NCBI RefSeq assembly: GCF_029717145.1
Contig: NZ_CP099222.1
Span: forward strand, 4,030,001 to 4,094,000
DNA: 64,000 bases
Direction: 5' to 3'
Origin: Citrobacter freundii
GTDB lineage: Bacteria > Pseudomonadota > Gammaproteobacteria > Enterobacterales > Enterobacteriaceae
A program made the position numbers and the translations under genes. Shown in pieces: positions 28,771 through 39,972 of the stretch (position 1 is its first letter; every line of letters begins with the position of its first letter). The notes beneath the pieces were generated by a model. That model did no database searches. It was not told the origin of the DNA and saw only the letters and a program-made list of their open reading frames with translations.

Positions 28771-31625
28771 TGGAAAAGACATACAACCCACAAGATATCG
28801 AACAGCCGCTTTACGAGCACTGGGAAAAGCAGGGCTATTTCAAACCTAACGGCGATGAAAGCAAAGAGTCCTTCTGCATCATGATCCCGCCGCCGAACGT
28901 CACCGGCAGTTTGCATATGGGTCATGCTTTCCAGCAAACCATCATGGACACCATGATTCGCTACCAGCGCATGCAGGGTAAAAACACCCTGTGGCAGGCC
29001 GGTACCGACCACGCGGGTATCGCCACCCAAATGGTGGTTGAGCGTAAGATTGCCGCTGAAGAAGGTAAAACCCGTCACGACTACGGTCGCGATGCGTTTA
29101 TCGATAAAATCTGGCAGTGGAAAGCGGAATCCGGCGGTACCATTACCCGTCAGATGCGCCGTCTGGGCAACTCCGTGGACTGGGAGCGCGAGCGCTTCAC
29201 CATGGACGAAGGTCTTTCCAATGCCGTGAAAGAAGTCTTTGTTCGCCTGTACAAAGAAGACCTGATTTACCGTGGCAAGCGCCTGGTAAACTGGGACCCG
29301 AAACTGCGCACCGCCATCTCCGATCTGGAAGTAGAAAACCGCGAGTCAAAAGGCTCAATGTGGCACATCCGCTATCCGCTGGCTGACGGCGCAAAAACCG
29401 CAGACGGGAAAGATTATCTGGTGGTCGCCACCACGCGTCCGGAAACCGTGCTGGGCGATACCGGTGTGGCCGTCAACCCGGAAGATCCGCGTTATAAAGA
29501 TCTTATCGGCAAATTCGTTATCCTGCCGCTGGTTAACCGCCGTATTCCGATTGTTGGTGATGAACACGCCGATATGGAAAAAGGCACCGGCTGCGTGAAG
29601 ATTACCCCGGCGCACGATTTTAACGACTATGAAGTCGGTAAACGTCACGGCCTGCCGATGATCAACATCCTGACCTTTGACGGCGACATCCGCGAAACCG
29701 CGGAAGTGTACGACACCAAAGGCGAAGAATCTGACGTCTATTCCAACGCGATCCCGGCTGAGTTCCAGAAGCTGGAGCGCTTTGCCGCACGTAAAGCGGT
29801 GGTTGCCGCTATCGACGCGCTGGGCCTGCTGGAAGAGATTAAACCGCACGACCTGACCGTGCCTTACGGCGACCGTGGCGGCGTGGTTATCGAACCGATG
29901 CTAACCGACCAGTGGTACGTCCGTGCCGACGTGCTGGCAAAACCGGCGGTAGAAGCGGTTGAGAACGGCGACATTCAGTTCGTGCCGAAGCAGTACGAAA
30001 ACATGTACTTCTCCTGGATGCGTGATATCCAGGACTGGTGTATCTCCCGTCAGCTGTGGTGGGGTCACCGCATCCCGGCCTGGTATGACAACGACGGCAA
30101 CGTCTATGTCGGCCGTACCGAAGACGAAGTGCGTCAGGAAAACAACCTCGGCGCCGACGTTGCGCTGCGTCAGGACGAAGACGTTCTCGACACCTGGTTC
30201 TCCTCCGCGCTGTGGACCTTCTCTACGCTGGGTTGGCCGGAAAACACCGACGCGCTGCGTCAGTTCCACCCAACCAGCGTGATGGTTTCTGGCTTCGACA
30301 TCATCTTCTTCTGGATTGCCCGCATGATCATGATGACCATGCACTTCATCAAAGATGAAAACGGCAAGCCGCAGGTTCCGTTTAAGACGGTCTACATGAC
30401 CGGTCTGATTCGTGACGACGAAGGCCAAAAGATGTCCAAGTCCAAGGGTAACGTTATCGACCCGCTGGATATGGTTGATGGTATTTCCCTGCCGGACCTG
30501 CTGGAGAAACGTACCGGCAACATGATGCAGCCGCAGCTGGCTGAGAAAATTGCTAAACGTACCGAGAAGCAGTTCCCGGACGGTATCGAGCCGCACGGTA
30601 CCGACGCCCTGCGTTTCACCCTGGCGGCGCTGGCCTCGACCGGCCGTGATATCAACTGGGATATGAAGCGTCTGGAAGGTTACCGTAACTTCTGTAACAA
30701 GCTGTGGAACGCCAGCCGCTTTGTGCTGATGAACACTGAAGATCAGGATTGCGGCTTCAACGGCGGCGAAATGGCCCTGTCACTGGCGGACCGTTGGATT
30801 CTGGCGGAATTCAACCAGACCATCAAAGCGTACCGCGAGGCACTGGATAACTTCCGCTTCGATATCGCCGCGGGCATTCTGTACGAGTTCACCTGGAACC
30901 AGTTCTGCGACTGGTACCTGGAGCTGACCAAGCCGGTCATGACCGGTGGTTCTGAGTCTGAGCTGCGCGGCACCCGCCATACGCTGGTAACCGTGCTGGA
31001 AGGTTTGCTGCGTCTGGCGCACCCAATCATCCCATTCATCACCGAAACCATCTGGCAGCGTGTGAAGGTTATTTGCGGTAACACTGCCGACACCATCATG
31101 CTGCAGCCGTTCCCGGAATACGATACGGCACAGGTTGATGAAGCCGCGTTGGCCGATACCGAATGGCTGAAGCAGGCAATCGTGGCCATCCGTAACATCC
31201 GTGCGGAAATGAACATCGCGCCGGGCAAACCGCTGGAGCTGCTGCTGCGTGGTTGCAGCGAAGCCGCGATGCGTCGTGTGAACGACAACCGTAGCTTCTT
31301 GCTGAACCTGGCACGTCTGGAAAGCATCACCGTGCTGCCTGCTGATGATAAAGGTCCGGTTTCCGTGACTAAAATTATCGACGGCGCTGAGCTGCTGATC
31401 CCGATGGCTGGCCTGATCAATAAAGAAGATGAGCTGGCACGTCTGGCGAAAGAAGTGACCAAAATCGACGGTGAGATTGGCCGCATTGAAGCCAAACTGT
31501 CCAACGAAGGCTTTGTCGCACGCGCGCCGGAAGCGGTGATCGCTAAAGAGCGTGAGAAGCTGGAAGGTTACGCGGAAGCGAAAGCGAAGCTGATTGAACA
31601 GCAGGCGGTTATTGCCGCGCTGTAA
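28770..31625 (+). CDS. valS: valyl-tRNA synthetase
   Basis: A class I aminoacyl-tRNA synthetase of 951 residues, the E. coli length. The HIGH-type motif is [15 protein letters not shown] and the KMSKS loop is [10 protein letters not shown]. The CP1 editing domain spans roughly residues 190-340, and a C-terminal coiled coil ([21 protein letters not shown]...) is typical of ValRS. Essential; long open frames on the opposite strand are shadows. Confidence 0.98.
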   Translation: MEKTYNPQDIEQPLYEHWEKQGYFKPNGDESKESFCIMIPPPNVTGSLHMGHAFQQTIMDTMIRYQRMQGKNTLWQAGTDHAGIATQMVVERKIAAEEGKTRHDYGRDAFIDKIWQWKAESGGTITRQMRRLGNSVDWERERFTMDEGLSNAVKEVFVRLYKEDLIYRGKRLVNWDPKLRTAISDLEVENRESKGSMWHIRYPLADGAKTADGKDYLVVATTRPETVLGDTGVAVNPEDPRYKDLIGKFVILPLVNRRIPIVGDEHADMEKGTGCVKITPAHDFNDYEVGKRHGLPMINILTFDGDIRETAEVYDTKGEESDVYSNAIPAEFQKLERFAARKAVVAAIDALGLLEEIKPHDLTVPYGDRGGVVIEPMLTDQWYVRADVLAKPAVEAVENGDIQFVPKQYENMYFSWMRDIQDWCISRQLWWGHRIPAWYDNDGNVYVGRTEDEVRQENNLGADVALRQDEDVLDTWFSSALWTFSTLGWPENTDALRQFHPTSVMVSGFDIIFFWIARMIMMTMHFIKDENGKPQVPFKTVYMTGLIRDDEGQKMSKSKGNVIDPLDMVDGISLPDLLEKRTGNMMQPQLAEKIAKRTEKQFPDGIEPHGTDALRFTLAALASTGRDINWDMKRLEGYRNFCNKLWNASRFVLMNTEDQDCGFNGGEMALSLADRWILAEFNQTIKAYREALDNFRFDIAAGILYEFTWNQFCDWYLELTKPVMTGGSESELRGTRHTLVTVLEGLLRLAHPIIPFITETIWQRVKVICGNTADTIMLQPFPEYDTAQVDEAALADTEWLKQAIVAIRNIRAEMNIAPGKPLELLLRGCSEAAMRRVNDNRSFLLNLARLESITVLPADDKGPVSVTKIIDGAELLIPMAGLINKEDELARLAKEVTKIDGEIGRIEAKLSNEGFVARAPEAVIAKEREKLEGYAEAKAKLIEQQAVIAAL

Positions 31626-31630
31626 AGCTG

Positions 31631-31705
31631 TTTGCCGGATGGCGCTACGCTTATCCGGCAAACAGACACCGTCATCGTAGGTCGGATAAGCGTAGCGCAT
31701 CCGAC
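31631..31705. repeat. REP/BIME pair
   Basis: TTTGCCGGATGGCGCTACGC and its inverted partner GTCGGATAAGCGTAGCGCATCCGAC, directly after valS. Confidence 0.8.
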
Positions 31706-31714
31706 ACCGCAGAC

Positions 31715-31755
31715 GATAAAAGCCTCTGACGCACTCGCCCAGAGGCTTTTTATTG
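31715..31755 (+). terminator. terminator of valS
   Basis: AAAAGCCTCTG and CAGAGGCTTTTT form an 11-bp stem with a T-run tail, after the REP pair. Confidence 0.85.
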
Positions 31756-31832
31756 AATTATCCTCGCTTGCGCTTTCCCTCTCCGCAGTGGTATTAACTG
31801 CATATGTCCCACTTTTACGTCATGAGTTCGCT

Positions 31833-32336
31833 ATGAGTGTCATTACACCTGTCTCGGCGACGCTGCGTCGCATTGCTGCCGACGATAACACCGCCATTGC
31901 CCACGTGATCCGCCAGGTCTCCGCCGAATACGGTTTGACCGCTGATAAAGGTTACACAGTGGCTGACCCTAATCTCGATGAGTTATTCCAGGTATACAGC
32001 CAGCCGGGTGCGGCCTATTGGGTGGTTGAACAAAATGGGCAGGTCGTCGGTGGCGGTGGCGTTGCGCCATTAGGCTGTAGCGAGCCGGATATTTGCGAAT
32101 TACAGAAGATGTACTTTCTGCCGAGCGTGCGTGGTCAGGGACTGGCGAAAAAGCTGGCGTTGATGGCTCTCGATCACGCCCGTGAGCAGGGATTTAAACA
32201 GTGCTATCTGGAAACCACCGAATTTCTGACCGAGGCGATTCACCTCTATGAACGTCTGGGCTTTGCGCATATTGCCGAGCCGCTGGGCTGCACGGGGCAT
32301 GTAGATTGCGAAGTGCGGATGCTAAAACCCCTCTGA
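31833..32336 (+). CDS. yjgM: GNAT N-acetyltransferase YjgM
   Basis: A 167-residue single-domain GNAT acetyltransferase. The acetyl-CoA motif is [20 protein letters not shown], and the C-terminal YERLGF is typical. Nearly collinear with E. coli YjgM, which as I recall has been renamed AaaT for L-amino-acid N-acetylation; take the substrate as tentative. Start at 31833 by homology; the frame is open upstream through the valS terminator, which is not coding. Confidence 0.9.
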   Translation: MSVITPVSATLRRIAADDNTAIAHVIRQVSAEYGLTADKGYTVADPNLDELFQVYSQPGAAYWVVEQNGQVVGGGGVAPLGCSEPDICELQKMYFLPSVRGQGLAKKLALMALDHAREQGFKQCYLETTEFLTEAIHLYERLGFAHIAEPLGCTGHVDCEVRMLKPL

Positions 32337-32361
32337 CGTTAGGCAAAGGGGCAATACTGCG

Positions 32362-33192
32362 TTATTGCATTTCGGCTGAGAGCATCAGACGAATCACGCC
32401 GGCGGCGCGAGCGGTCGGCAATTTGAGAACCTGCGTCCACAGATCCTGAACCATATCGCAAGCCAGTTGCTCTTTACCCACGCCTTTATTCGGGTCGGCC
32501 ATGATTTGAATATCCGGCCCATAGCGCTGCACCAGTCCCGGACTAATGGCTTGCAGATCCTGAAGAGCCAGCTCTTTTTCTTCCGCCGTAACTGTATGTT
32601 TTCCCGGGCCGTAAGCCGCCTGCAGCATCATCATGTCATTCGCCATACGGCGACTCATAATTTCACGTGGAATAAGCTGTACCGGGTTGATACCGCCCTT
32701 TACCGCCGGGAACAGGAAGCGAAAGCATTCGTCACCGCCTACTTTCGCTATCGCGTCAATTTGCGCGAGGTTCACCTGCATATAGGCAATCACGTTGGCA
32801 TCGGGTGCCTGCTGTAAGCGCGCCATCTGGAACGTCAGGATCTGCGGCTGTATGGTGTCAATAATCTGCTGTTCGCTTTTCCCCGCCGTTTTCATCTCCA
32901 CCGCCTGGTTGAGAATCGTCTGCCATAGCGCGGGTTCCTGCTCCTTAATGACCTCATAGACGGGCATTGCCAGCATTGCTTTCTCGAATTTCTGCGTTTC
33001 AGTCAGCCCATAGTCCGGACTTTCGCGCGGGATGAGATAGTGCGTATCAAACAGATTCCAGCCGATAATCGCCACGACAAAAATCACCGCACCGGAAACC
33101 TTACCTACCCAGCCCTTTTTACGACAGACGCCCACCACGGTCGCAATCACCGCCCCGATATAGCCTGCCAACAATACGTGTGCCCAGTTCAT
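32362..33192 (-). CDS. membrane-anchored protein, function unknown
   Basis: A 276-residue protein with two N-terminal hydrophobic segments (about residues 5-22 and 30-48), then an all-helical soluble domain of about 220 residues that is likely periplasmic or cytoplasmic depending on topology. I do not recognise conserved catalytic motifs. In E. coli this slot between yjgM and the argI side holds yjgN, an unrelated multi-spanning protein. The gene converges on yjgM. Confidence 0.75.
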   Translation of the reverse strand: MNWAHVLLAGYIGAVIATVVGVCRKKGWVGKVSGAVIFVVAIIGWNLFDTHYLIPRESPDYGLTETQKFEKAMLAMPVYEVIKEQEPALWQTILNQAVEMKTAGKSEQQIIDTIQPQILTFQMARLQQAPDANVIAYMQVNLAQIDAIAKVGGDECFRFLFPAVKGGINPVQLIPREIMSRRMANDMMMLQAAYGPGKHTVTAEEKELALQDLQAISPGLVQRYGPDIQIMADPNKGVGKEQLACDMVQDLWTQVLKLPTARAAGVIRLMLSAEMQ

Positions 33193-33340
33193 TCACCATC
33201 CTTTTTCATATCAATGCATATGGCGGGGATATATTCCCCCTTCAAGTGGTTTGATTATTGCGGCAGGCGCGATCGATTTCTAGCCACCAGATTTTAGCTA
33301 CCGGGAAGGAGGAAGAGAGACACCGTACCAGAGAGTGGAG

Positions 33341-34099
33341 CTAGGCTGGCACGCCGCTATGAAAACGAAACTCATCGTCCGGCGATAAGATCAGGGATGC
33401 TTCCACCTCACCAAAAAACCGTACCCGGTCACTGATGTCATGGTCGGCCGCCTGCTGTGCCAACGCCAGATAATCCTGATAATGGCGCGCCTCTGAGCGC
33501 AGCAGCGACAGATAAAACGCCTGTAATTCATCATCCAGATACGGTGCCAGCGCGGCAAAACGCTCGCAGGATCGCGCCTCAATATAGGCGCCGCAGATCA
33601 GCTTATCAATCAGCGTTAACGGCTCATGGGTACGGACTTCTTTAAGCATGCCCTTGGCGTAACGACTGGCGGTCATTTTGATATACGGAATTTGGCGGCT
33701 TAGCATCGCTTCACGCACTTGCCAGAAGTGGTGTAGCTCTTCTTTGATCAGCAGCACCATGCTGTCGATAAGCTGTCGCCCCCACGGGTCGTCAGTCTGG
33801 GGCATGATGCTTTTGCTGATCTGCTTGTTCAGCAAGGTGAAATCCGGCTCTTCCCCTTCCCGGAAGGCAAAGGCTTCATAGGGTTTCAGCCACTCCAGCA
33901 TCGCCTGCGATCCCTGCTTATCCGCAACATATTTACGCACCAGCAGCATCGCGGTTTGCGCCGCTTTCAGCTCGCAGACCAGATGGTCAGTCAGCAGCAG
34001 GGGAAGATTTGCCGGGTCGCGCGCTTTATCAAGCCAGGCCTCGGGCGTTTTGCAGTGCAGGAAATCCAGAATCGGGGAGAGTATTTGCGGGTAATCCAT
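33341..34099 (-). CDS. miaE: tRNA-(ms2io6A37) hydroxylase MiaE
   Basis: A 252-residue nonheme diiron monooxygenase that hydroxylates the isopentenyl group of ms2i6A at position 37 in tRNAs reading UNN codons. It needs oxygen. The iron-ligand motifs EELHHF and EARHYQDY are seen. Known from Salmonella and missing from E. coli K-12. It lies 51 bases after rraB on the same strand. Confidence 0.93.
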   Translation of the reverse strand: MDYPQILSPILDFLHCKTPEAWLDKARDPANLPLLLTDHLVCELKAAQTAMLLVRKYVADKQGSQAMLEWLKPYEAFAFREGEEPDFTLLNKQISKSIMPQTDDPWGRQLIDSMVLLIKEELHHFWQVREAMLSRQIPYIKMTASRYAKGMLKEVRTHEPLTLIDKLICGAYIEARSCERFAALAPYLDDELQAFYLSLLRSEARHYQDYLALAQQAADHDISDRVRFFGEVEASLILSPDDEFRFHSGVPA

Positions 34100-34150
34100 A
34101 CGTTGTCCTTGCCCTACGGCAGCATGCGCCGCCGTAGGTCAGCAGATGAC

Positions 34151-34576
34151 TTAGTGACGCACGCCGTCATCATCTTCGTCGACGAGATCGTCATCGTCGC
34201 CGTCTTCACCTTCTTCGCCGTTAGGGTCTTCAAAATAAGTGCCCCATCCGTCGTATTCCACGTCAAATTTTTCAGCCAGGTTCATCAGTTGTTCAACCTG
34301 AGTGTCAATCAGCTCGGCGTTCAGCGCACATTCACTGAGGATGTCACAGCAAATGACCGTGTCGCCTTCTTCCACTTCCAGCTCTTCCGGCTCGGTGACT
34401 TCATAACCCAGCTTGAAGGCTTCTACCGCTGCTTTTTCCAGGGTTTCAAAGTCATCCGCGGAAAGGTGATGCTCAATGGTATACAGCGCGTCAGGATCGC
34501 TACCATCTTCAAGTAACTCTTCAATAATCAAGCGTGTTTCTTCACGCTGTTCTTCCAGGTGTTCCGGGTTTGCCAT
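34151..34576 (-). CDS. rraB: RNase E inhibitor RraB
   Basis: A 141-residue, extremely acidic protein ending in a run of Asp and Glu ([18 protein letters not shown]). RraB binds RNase E and changes degradosome composition. Sequence and place beside argI match E. coli yjgD/rraB. It is divergent from argI with 164 bases between. Confidence 0.95.
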   Translation of the reverse strand: MANPEHLEEQREETRLIIEELLEDGSDPDALYTIEHHLSADDFETLEKAAVEAFKLGYEVTEPEELEVEEGDTVICCDILSECALNAELIDTQVEQLMNLAEKFDVEYDGWGTYFEDPNGEEGEDGDDDDLVDEDDDGVRH

Positions 34577-34674
34577 GGCTCATATCCTCATAATGTCCTG
34601 CCGATACTCTTATTGTCACATACCGCTGACATTGCCTCCACCTTTCCAGGAAAGATTTGTTAAACAAGGTTGCA

Positions 34675-34713
34675 AATGAATAAACATACATATAAATTGA
34701 ATTTTAATTCAAT
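34675..34713. promoter_or_regulatory. tandem ARG boxes of argI
   Basis: Two 18-bp boxes 3 bp apart: AATGAATAAACATACATA (34675-34692) and ATTGAATTTTAATTCAAT (34696-34713, a perfect palindrome). This is the ArgR operator arrangement for arginine repression. Confidence 0.88.
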
Positions 34714-34740
34714 AAATGGCCTAAGCCATGTGAGGGAACC

Positions 34741-35745
34741 ATGTCTGCATTTTATCAGAAGCACTTCTTGAAACTGCTCGATTTTACCTCTGCTGAACTC
34801 ACGTCACTGCTGCAGCTCGCCGCCCGGCTCAAGGCGGACAAGAAAAACGGCACAGAGGTCGCTATGCTGACCAGTAAAAATATTGCGCTCATCTTCGAAA
34901 AAGACTCGACCCGTACTCGTTGCTCTTTCGAAGTTGCCGCTTACGATCAGGGTGCGCGTGTGACCTATCTCGGGCCAAGCGGCAGCCAGATTGGCCATAA
35001 AGAGTCGATAAAAGACACCGCCCGCGTACTGGGCCGCATGTATGACGGTATCCAGTATCGCGGCCACGGTCAGGAGGTGGTGGAGACGCTGGCCGAATAT
35101 GCCGGGGTTCCGGTATGGAACGGATTGACCAACGAATTCCACCCCACCCAGTTACTGGCCGATCTGCTAACCATGCAGGAACACCTGCCGGGCAAAGCGT
35201 TTAATGAGATGACGCTGGTGTACACCGGCGATGCCCGTAACAACATGGGCAATTCAATGCTGGAAGCCGCCGCATTAACCGGGCTAGATCTGCGCCTGGT
35301 TGCACCACCGGCTTGCTGGCCAGAAGAGAGCCTGGTAGCCGAATGCAAAGCGCTGGCACAGAAAAACGGCGGTAATATCACCCTGACCGACGATATTGCG
35401 ACGGGCGTGAAAGGTGCGGACTTCATTTATACCGACGTCTGGGTATCCATGGGTGAAGCCAAAGAGAAGTGGGCCGAACGAATTGCCCTACTGCGTAACT
35501 ATCAGGTCAACAGCGCGATGATGGCGCTAACCGGCAATCCACAGGTGAAATTCCTGCACTGCCTGCCAGCATTTCATGATGACCAAACCACGCTGGGTAA
35601 ACAAATGGCGCAAGAATACGGTTTGCACGGTGGGATGGAAGTAACCGATGAGGTCTTTGAGTCACCAGCCAGTATTGTCTTTGATCAGGCAGAAAACCGC
35701 ATGCACACCATTAAAGCGGTGATGGTGGCGACATTAGCGAAGTGA
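34741..35745 (+). CDS. argI: ornithine carbamoyltransferase
   Basis: A 334-residue trimeric enzyme of arginine synthesis that joins carbamoyl phosphate to ornithine to give citrulline. The carbamoyl-phosphate loop is [12 protein letters not shown], and HCLPAFHD and the SMG loop ([12 protein letters not shown]) bind ornithine. ARG boxes lie directly upstream. Paralogous to pyrB 950 bases downstream, which shares the STRTR loop. Confidence 0.97.
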   Translation: MSAFYQKHFLKLLDFTSAELTSLLQLAARLKADKKNGTEVAMLTSKNIALIFEKDSTRTRCSFEVAAYDQGARVTYLGPSGSQIGHKESIKDTARVLGRMYDGIQYRGHGQEVVETLAEYAGVPVWNGLTNEFHPTQLLADLLTMQEHLPGKAFNEMTLVYTGDARNNMGNSMLEAAALTGLDLRLVAPPACWPEESLVAECKALAQKNGGNITLTDDIATGVKGADFIYTDVWVSMGEAKEKWAERIALLRNYQVNSAMMALTGNPQVKFLHCLPAFHDDQTTLGKQMAQEYGLHGGMEVTDEVFESPASIVFDQAENRMHTIKAVMVATLAK

Positions 35746-35763
35746 GCGTGTAGATGAAAAGAA

Positions 35764-35850
35764 TGCCGGATGGCGATGCTACGCATCTTATCCGGCCTAC
35801 AACCGTGCTCCCGTAGGCCGGATAAGACGCTATTGCGTCGCCATCCGGCA
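35764..35850. repeat. REP/BIME pair
   Basis: TGCCGGATGGCGATGCTACGC...TCCGGCCTAC followed by an inverted copy ending CGCCATCCGGCATC, between convergent argI and yjgK. Confidence 0.85.
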
Positions 35851-35862
35851 TCATAAAATCAC

Positions 35863-36342
<480 letters not shown>

Positions 36343-36501
36343 TCATTTTAGTTGTTATACGAAAAATCCGTCTGCCATACCACTGCTATTTACCGATATT
36401 TTGCGTCAACGCATGTTTATCGCCTGCGGCGGTCCCCGCGGGCTTGGGTGAATGAATATTCATGAGAATCGTTTGCGATGAATAATTTGTGCATTATTCG
36501 C

Positions 36502-36542
36502 TTGATCCTATAACGTAGCTGAGTATAATCGCCGACAATTTG
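36502..36542 (+). promoter_or_regulatory. pyrLBI promoter with reiterative start
   Basis: TTGATC (36502-36507) and TATAAT (36524-36529) are 16 bp apart. Transcription should begin at AATTTG (36537-36542), the three-T start where E. coli pyrBI shows UTP-sensitive slippage. Confidence 0.8.
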
Positions 36543-36554
36543 CCGGGAGGATCT

Positions 36555-36689
36555 ATGGTTCAGTGTGTACGACATTTTGTCTTACCGCGTCTGAAAAAAG
36601 ACGCTGGCCTGCCGTTTTTCTTCCCGTTGCTCATCATTCTAAGCCCCTCAATTGAGGGGCTTTTTTTTTGCCCAGGCGTCAGGAGATAA
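36555..36689 (+). CDS. pyrL: pyrBI operon leader peptide
   Basis: A 44-residue leader, [20 protein letters not shown] and onward, the same length as E. coli PyrL. It runs across the attenuator. Coupling of its translation with transcription sets readthrough according to UTP supply: high UTP lets polymerase outrun the ribosome so the terminator forms. Its stop lies 2 bases before the pyrB start. GGGAGG precedes the ATG. Confidence 0.93.
   Translation: MVQCVRHFVLPRLKKDAGLPFFFPLLIILSPSIEGLFFCPGVRR
36641..36669 (+). terminator. pyrBI attenuator
   Basis: AGCCCCTCAATTGAGGGGCT is a perfect palindrome followed by a run of T, inside pyrL. Confidence 0.93.
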
Positions 36690-36691
36690 AC

Positions 36692-37627
36692 ATGGCTAAC
36701 CCGCTCTATCAAAAACACATCATTTCCATAAACGACCTCAGCCGCGATGACCTCAATCTGGTACTCGCGACGGCGGCGAAACTAAAAGCCCACCCGCAGC
36801 CGGAGCTGTTGAAGCATAAGGTGATCGCCAGCTGTTTCTTCGAAGCCTCAACCCGCACCCGTTTATCTTTTGAAACCTCAATGCACCGTCTGGGCGCCAG
36901 CGTGGTGGGATTCTCTGACAGCAGCAACACCTCACTGGGCAAAAAAGGTGAAACGCTGGCTGACACCATTTCAGTGATCAGCACCTACGTCGACGCCATT
37001 GTAATGCGTCATCCGCAGGAAGGCGCCGCGCGTCTGGCCACGGAGTTCTCCGGCAATGTGCCGGTACTGAACGCGGGAGACGGCTCTAACCAGCATCCGA
37101 CCCAGACGCTGCTGGACCTGTTCACCATTCAGGAAACGCAGGGTCGCCTGGACAATCTGCAAATTGCGATGGTGGGCGATCTGAAATATGGCCGTACCGT
37201 TCACTCTCTGACTCAGGCGCTGGCGAAGTTCGAAGGCAACCGCTTCTACTTTATCGCCCCGGATGCGCTGGCAATGCCGCAATACATTCTGGACATGCTG
37301 AATGAAAAAGGTATCGCCTGGAGCCTGCACGGCACGATTGAAGAAGTGATGGCGGACGTAGACATCCTCTACATGACCCGCGTGCAAAAAGAACGCCTGG
37401 ACCCGTCCGAATACGCCAACGTGAAAGCACAGTTCGTTCTGCGCGCCAGTGACCTGGAAGGTGCCAGAGAGAACATGAAGGTGCTGCACCCGCTGCCGCG
37501 CATCGATGAGATCACTCCCGACGTCGATAAGACGCCACACGCCTGGTATTTCCAGCAGGCAGGCAACGGCATCTTCGCCCGCCAGGCGTTACTGGCACTG
37601 GTACTGAATAGCGAACTGGCACTGTAA
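36692..37627 (+). CDS. pyrB: aspartate carbamoyltransferase catalytic chain
   Basis: A 311-residue catalytic subunit, the E. coli length, for the first committed step of pyrimidine synthesis. Carbamoyl-phosphate loop [10 protein letters not shown], the 80s-loop lysine region [11 protein letters not shown] and the aspartate-binding HPLPRIDEI are present. I start at 36692 (MANPLYQKH), after AGGAGATAAAC; the frame extends 8 codons into pyrL in the track but this is out of register with known PyrB. Confidence 0.97.
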   Translation: MANPLYQKHIISINDLSRDDLNLVLATAAKLKAHPQPELLKHKVIASCFFEASTRTRLSFETSMHRLGASVVGFSDSSNTSLGKKGETLADTISVISTYVDAIVMRHPQEGAARLATEFSGNVPVLNAGDGSNQHPTQTLLDLFTIQETQGRLDNLQIAMVGDLKYGRTVHSLTQALAKFEGNRFYFIAPDALAMPQYILDMLNEKGIAWSLHGTIEEVMADVDILYMTRVQKERLDPSEYANVKAQFVLRASDLEGARENMKVLHPLPRIDEITPDVDKTPHAWYFQQAGNGIFARQALLALVLNSELAL

Positions 37628-37639
37628 GAGGACATGACG

Positions 37640-38101
37640 ATGACACACGATAACAAACTGCAGGTTGAAGCCATCAAACGTGGCACCGTGATTGACCATA
37701 TTCCCGCACAGGTGGGTTTTAAGCTGCTGACGCTGTTCAAACTGACAGAGACCGATCAGCGTATCACCATCGGCCTGAACCTGCCGTCCGGTGAGATGGG
37801 GCGTAAAGACCTGATCAAAATTGAAAATACCTTCCTGACCGACGAGCAGGTCAACCAGCTCTCGCTGTACGCCCCGCAGGCCACGGTAAACCGCATTGAT
37901 GACTATGACGTGGTGGGTAAATCACGTCCCAGCCTGCCTGAGCGTATCGATAACGTGCTGGTGTGCCCGAACAGTAACTGTATCAGTCATGCCGAGCCGG
38001 TTTCCTCCAGTTTTGCAGTGAAAAAGCGTGCCGATGACATCGCACTCAAATGCAAATACTGTGAAAAAGAGTTTTCCCATTATGTGGTGCTGGCCAACTA
38101 A
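37640..38101 (+). CDS. pyrI: aspartate carbamoyltransferase regulatory chain
   Basis: A 153-residue allosteric subunit that binds CTP/UTP and ATP. The C-terminal zinc site uses four cysteines in CPNSNC and CKYCEK. I choose ATG 37640 because AGAGG is 8 bases upstream and E. coli PyrI begins [11 protein letters not shown] 37634 is too close to the site. It follows pyrB by 12 bases. Confidence 0.97.
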   Translation: MTHDNKLQVEAIKRGTVIDHIPAQVGFKLLTLFKLTETDQRITIGLNLPSGEMGRKDLIKIENTFLTDEQVNQLSLYAPQATVNRIDDYDVVGKSRPSLPERIDNVLVCPNSNCISHAEPVSSSFAVKKRADDIALKCKYCEKEFSHYVVLAN

Positions 38102-38107
38102 TTGGGG

Positions 38108-38136
38108 TTGGTTATGAGATCCCGGCTCCCTATAAT
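38108..38136 (+). promoter_or_regulatory. ridA promoter
   Basis: TTGGTT (38108-38113) and TATAAT (38131-38136) with 17-bp spacing, about 40 bases before ridA. Confidence 0.65.
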
Positions 38137-38177
38137 GAGCGGGAACATTCTATTACCGCTGTAATTCAGGAGAAATC

Positions 38178-38564
38178 ATGAGCAAGACTATCGCGACGGA
38201 AAATGCACCAGCAGCAATCGGCCCATACGTTCAGGGTGTTGATCTGGGTAGCATGGTAATCACTTCCGGTCAGATCCCGGTTGACCCAAAAACCGGTACC
38301 GTATCGGAAGACGTGTCCGCTCAGGCGCGTCAGTCGCTGGAAAACGTTAAAGCTATCGTAGAAGCAGCAGGCCTGAAAGTGGGCGACATCGTAAAAACTA
38401 CGGTCTTCGTTAAAGACCTGAACGATTTCGCCACCGTCAACGCTACCTACGAAGCGTTCTTCACCGAGCACAACGCGACCTTCCCGGCACGCTCTTGCGT
38501 GGAAGTGGCCCGTCTGCCAAAAGACGTGAAAATCGAGATTGAAGCGATCGCCGTTCGTCGCTAA
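38178..38564 (+). CDS. ridA: enamine/imine deaminase RidA
   Basis: A 128-residue YjgF/YER057c/UK114 protein that hydrolyses reactive 2-aminoacrylate and related imines from PLP enzymes. Conserved SGQIPVDP, the NATFPARSCVEVARLP active-site segment with its arginine, and the C-terminal VEIEAIA motif (here KIEIEAIAVRR) are seen. Same place after pyrI as in E. coli. Confidence 0.97.
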   Translation: MSKTIATENAPAAIGPYVQGVDLGSMVITSGQIPVDPKTGTVSEDVSAQARQSLENVKAIVEAAGLKVGDIVKTTVFVKDLNDFATVNATYEAFFTEHNATFPARSCVEVARLPKDVKIEIEAIAVRR

Positions 38565-38573
38565 ACCTTCTTG

Positions 38574-38650
38574 TGCCGGATGGCGGCTTAGCCTTATCCG
38601 ACCTGGGGAAGCGTAGTTTGCAGGCCCGGTAAGCGCGAGCGCCACCGGGC
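38574..38650. repeat. REP-like repeats, partly degenerate
   Basis: TGCCGGATGGCGGCTTAGCC and then GGCCCGGTAAGCGCGAGCGCCACCGGGC, between convergent ridA and the TRAP permease. Confidence 0.7.
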
Positions 38651-38655
38651 ATTTA

Positions 38656-39942
38656 TCACATTACGCCAAACAGTTTCGGCAGGAACAACGAAATCGCCGG
38701 AATATACGTCACCAACATCAGCACCAGGAACAGCACCGCATAGAACGGCAGCATCGCCTTCACCACCTGCTCAATCTTCTGCTTACTCACCGCACTGGCG
38801 ACAAACAGCACCGATCCTACCGGCGGCGTAATCAGGCCAATCCCTAAGTTCACCAGCATGATCATGCCAAAATGCACCGGATCGATACCCAACGCGTTGG
38901 TCACCGGCAGCAGGACCGGAGTCAGGATCAGGATCAGCGGCGCCATGTCCATTAGCGTACCGATCAGCAGCAGCATGATGTTAATGCACATCAGAATGAC
39001 GTATTTGTTATCCGAGATGCTGGTAAAGGCTTCGGTGATACGCATCGGCAGCTGCATATAGGTCATTACCGCGCCGAAGGCGGCGGCAAAGCCGATCAGG
39101 ATCATCACGATAGTGACCGTTTTCACCGTGCGGAACATCAGCTTCGGCAGCTCAGACCATTTGTAGTCACGATAGATAAACATGGTGACAAAGAAGGCCC
39201 ACAGACAGGCGATCGCCGCGGATTCTGTCGCGGTGAAGATACCCGAGAGGATCCCTCCCATAATGATCACCACCGTCATCAGGCCCCACAGCGTGTCGAC
39301 AAAAATCTTCAACGCCTGGCGAAACGGTACGCGCTCCCCTTTTGGATAACCGCGTTTGTGCGCAAACGCTACGCACATCACCATCAGGCTAAAGCTCAAC
39401 AGCAGACCCGGTAAGATGCCGGCAATGAACAGCGCGGCAATAGACACCGTACCGCCGGTCGCCAGCGAGTAAATCACCGAGTTATGGCTGGGGGGCGTCA
39501 GGATCGCCTGTACCGATCCGCTGGCGGTCACCGCCGCCGCAAAGTCACGCGGATAGCCTTTTTTGTCCATCTCCGGGATCATCACCGAACCAATAGAGGC
39601 GGTGTCGGCTACGGACGATCCGGAAATCGCACCAAAAAAGGTGGAGGCCACAATATTCACCAGCGACAGTCCGCCGCGAATAAAGCCCACGAATATGTAG
39701 GCAAAATTCACCAGCCGACGCGCAATCCCGCCTTCGGCCATAATCGCTCCGGCCAGAATAAAGAACGGGATCGCCAGCAATGAAAATTTATTCACCCCGC
39801 TGGTCAGTTGGATCATTACCGCTTCCAGTGGAATATCAATGTACCAGGCGCCAATGATCGCGCTAATACCCACCGCGTACGCTACCGGTACCCCAATCGC
39901 CAGCATAATGCCGAGCGTAAAGACGAGAATAAATGCATCCAT
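38656..39942 (-). CDS. TRAP transporter large permease (DctM type)
   Basis: A 428-residue permease with about 12 hydrophobic helices. GAISGSSVADTASIG and TPPSHNSVIYS are family motifs, as is NLGIGLITPPVGSVLF near the end. With DctQ and DctP it forms a sodium- or proton-driven uptake system for an organic acid. AGGA is 6 bases upstream of the start. This operon is not between ridA and mgtA in E. coli K-12. Confidence 0.93.
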   Translation of the reverse strand: MDAFILVFTLGIMLAIGVPVAYAVGISAIIGAWYIDIPLEAVMIQLTSGVNKFSLLAIPFFILAGAIMAEGGIARRLVNFAYIFVGFIRGGLSLVNIVASTFFGAISGSSVADTASIGSVMIPEMDKKGYPRDFAAAVTASGSVQAILTPPSHNSVIYSLATGGTVSIAALFIAGILPGLLLSFSLMVMCVAFAHKRGYPKGERVPFRQALKIFVDTLWGLMTVVIIMGGILSGIFTATESAAIACLWAFFVTMFIYRDYKWSELPKLMFRTVKTVTIVMILIGFAAAFGAVMTYMQLPMRITEAFTSISDNKYVILMCINIMLLLIGTLMDMAPLILILTPVLLPVTNALGIDPVHFGMIMLVNLGIGLITPPVGSVLFVASAVSKQKIEQVVKAMLPFYAVLFLVLMLVTYIPAISLFLPKLFGVM

Positions 39943-39972
39943 CTGCTTTCCTTTCTGAAATGGGGGCGGTAA

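Noticed and set aside
30780..31700. 306-codon minus-strand frame over the end of valS
   Set aside because: Antisense shadow of ValRS and the downstream REP element; composition resembles other shadows rich in His, Arg and Gln.
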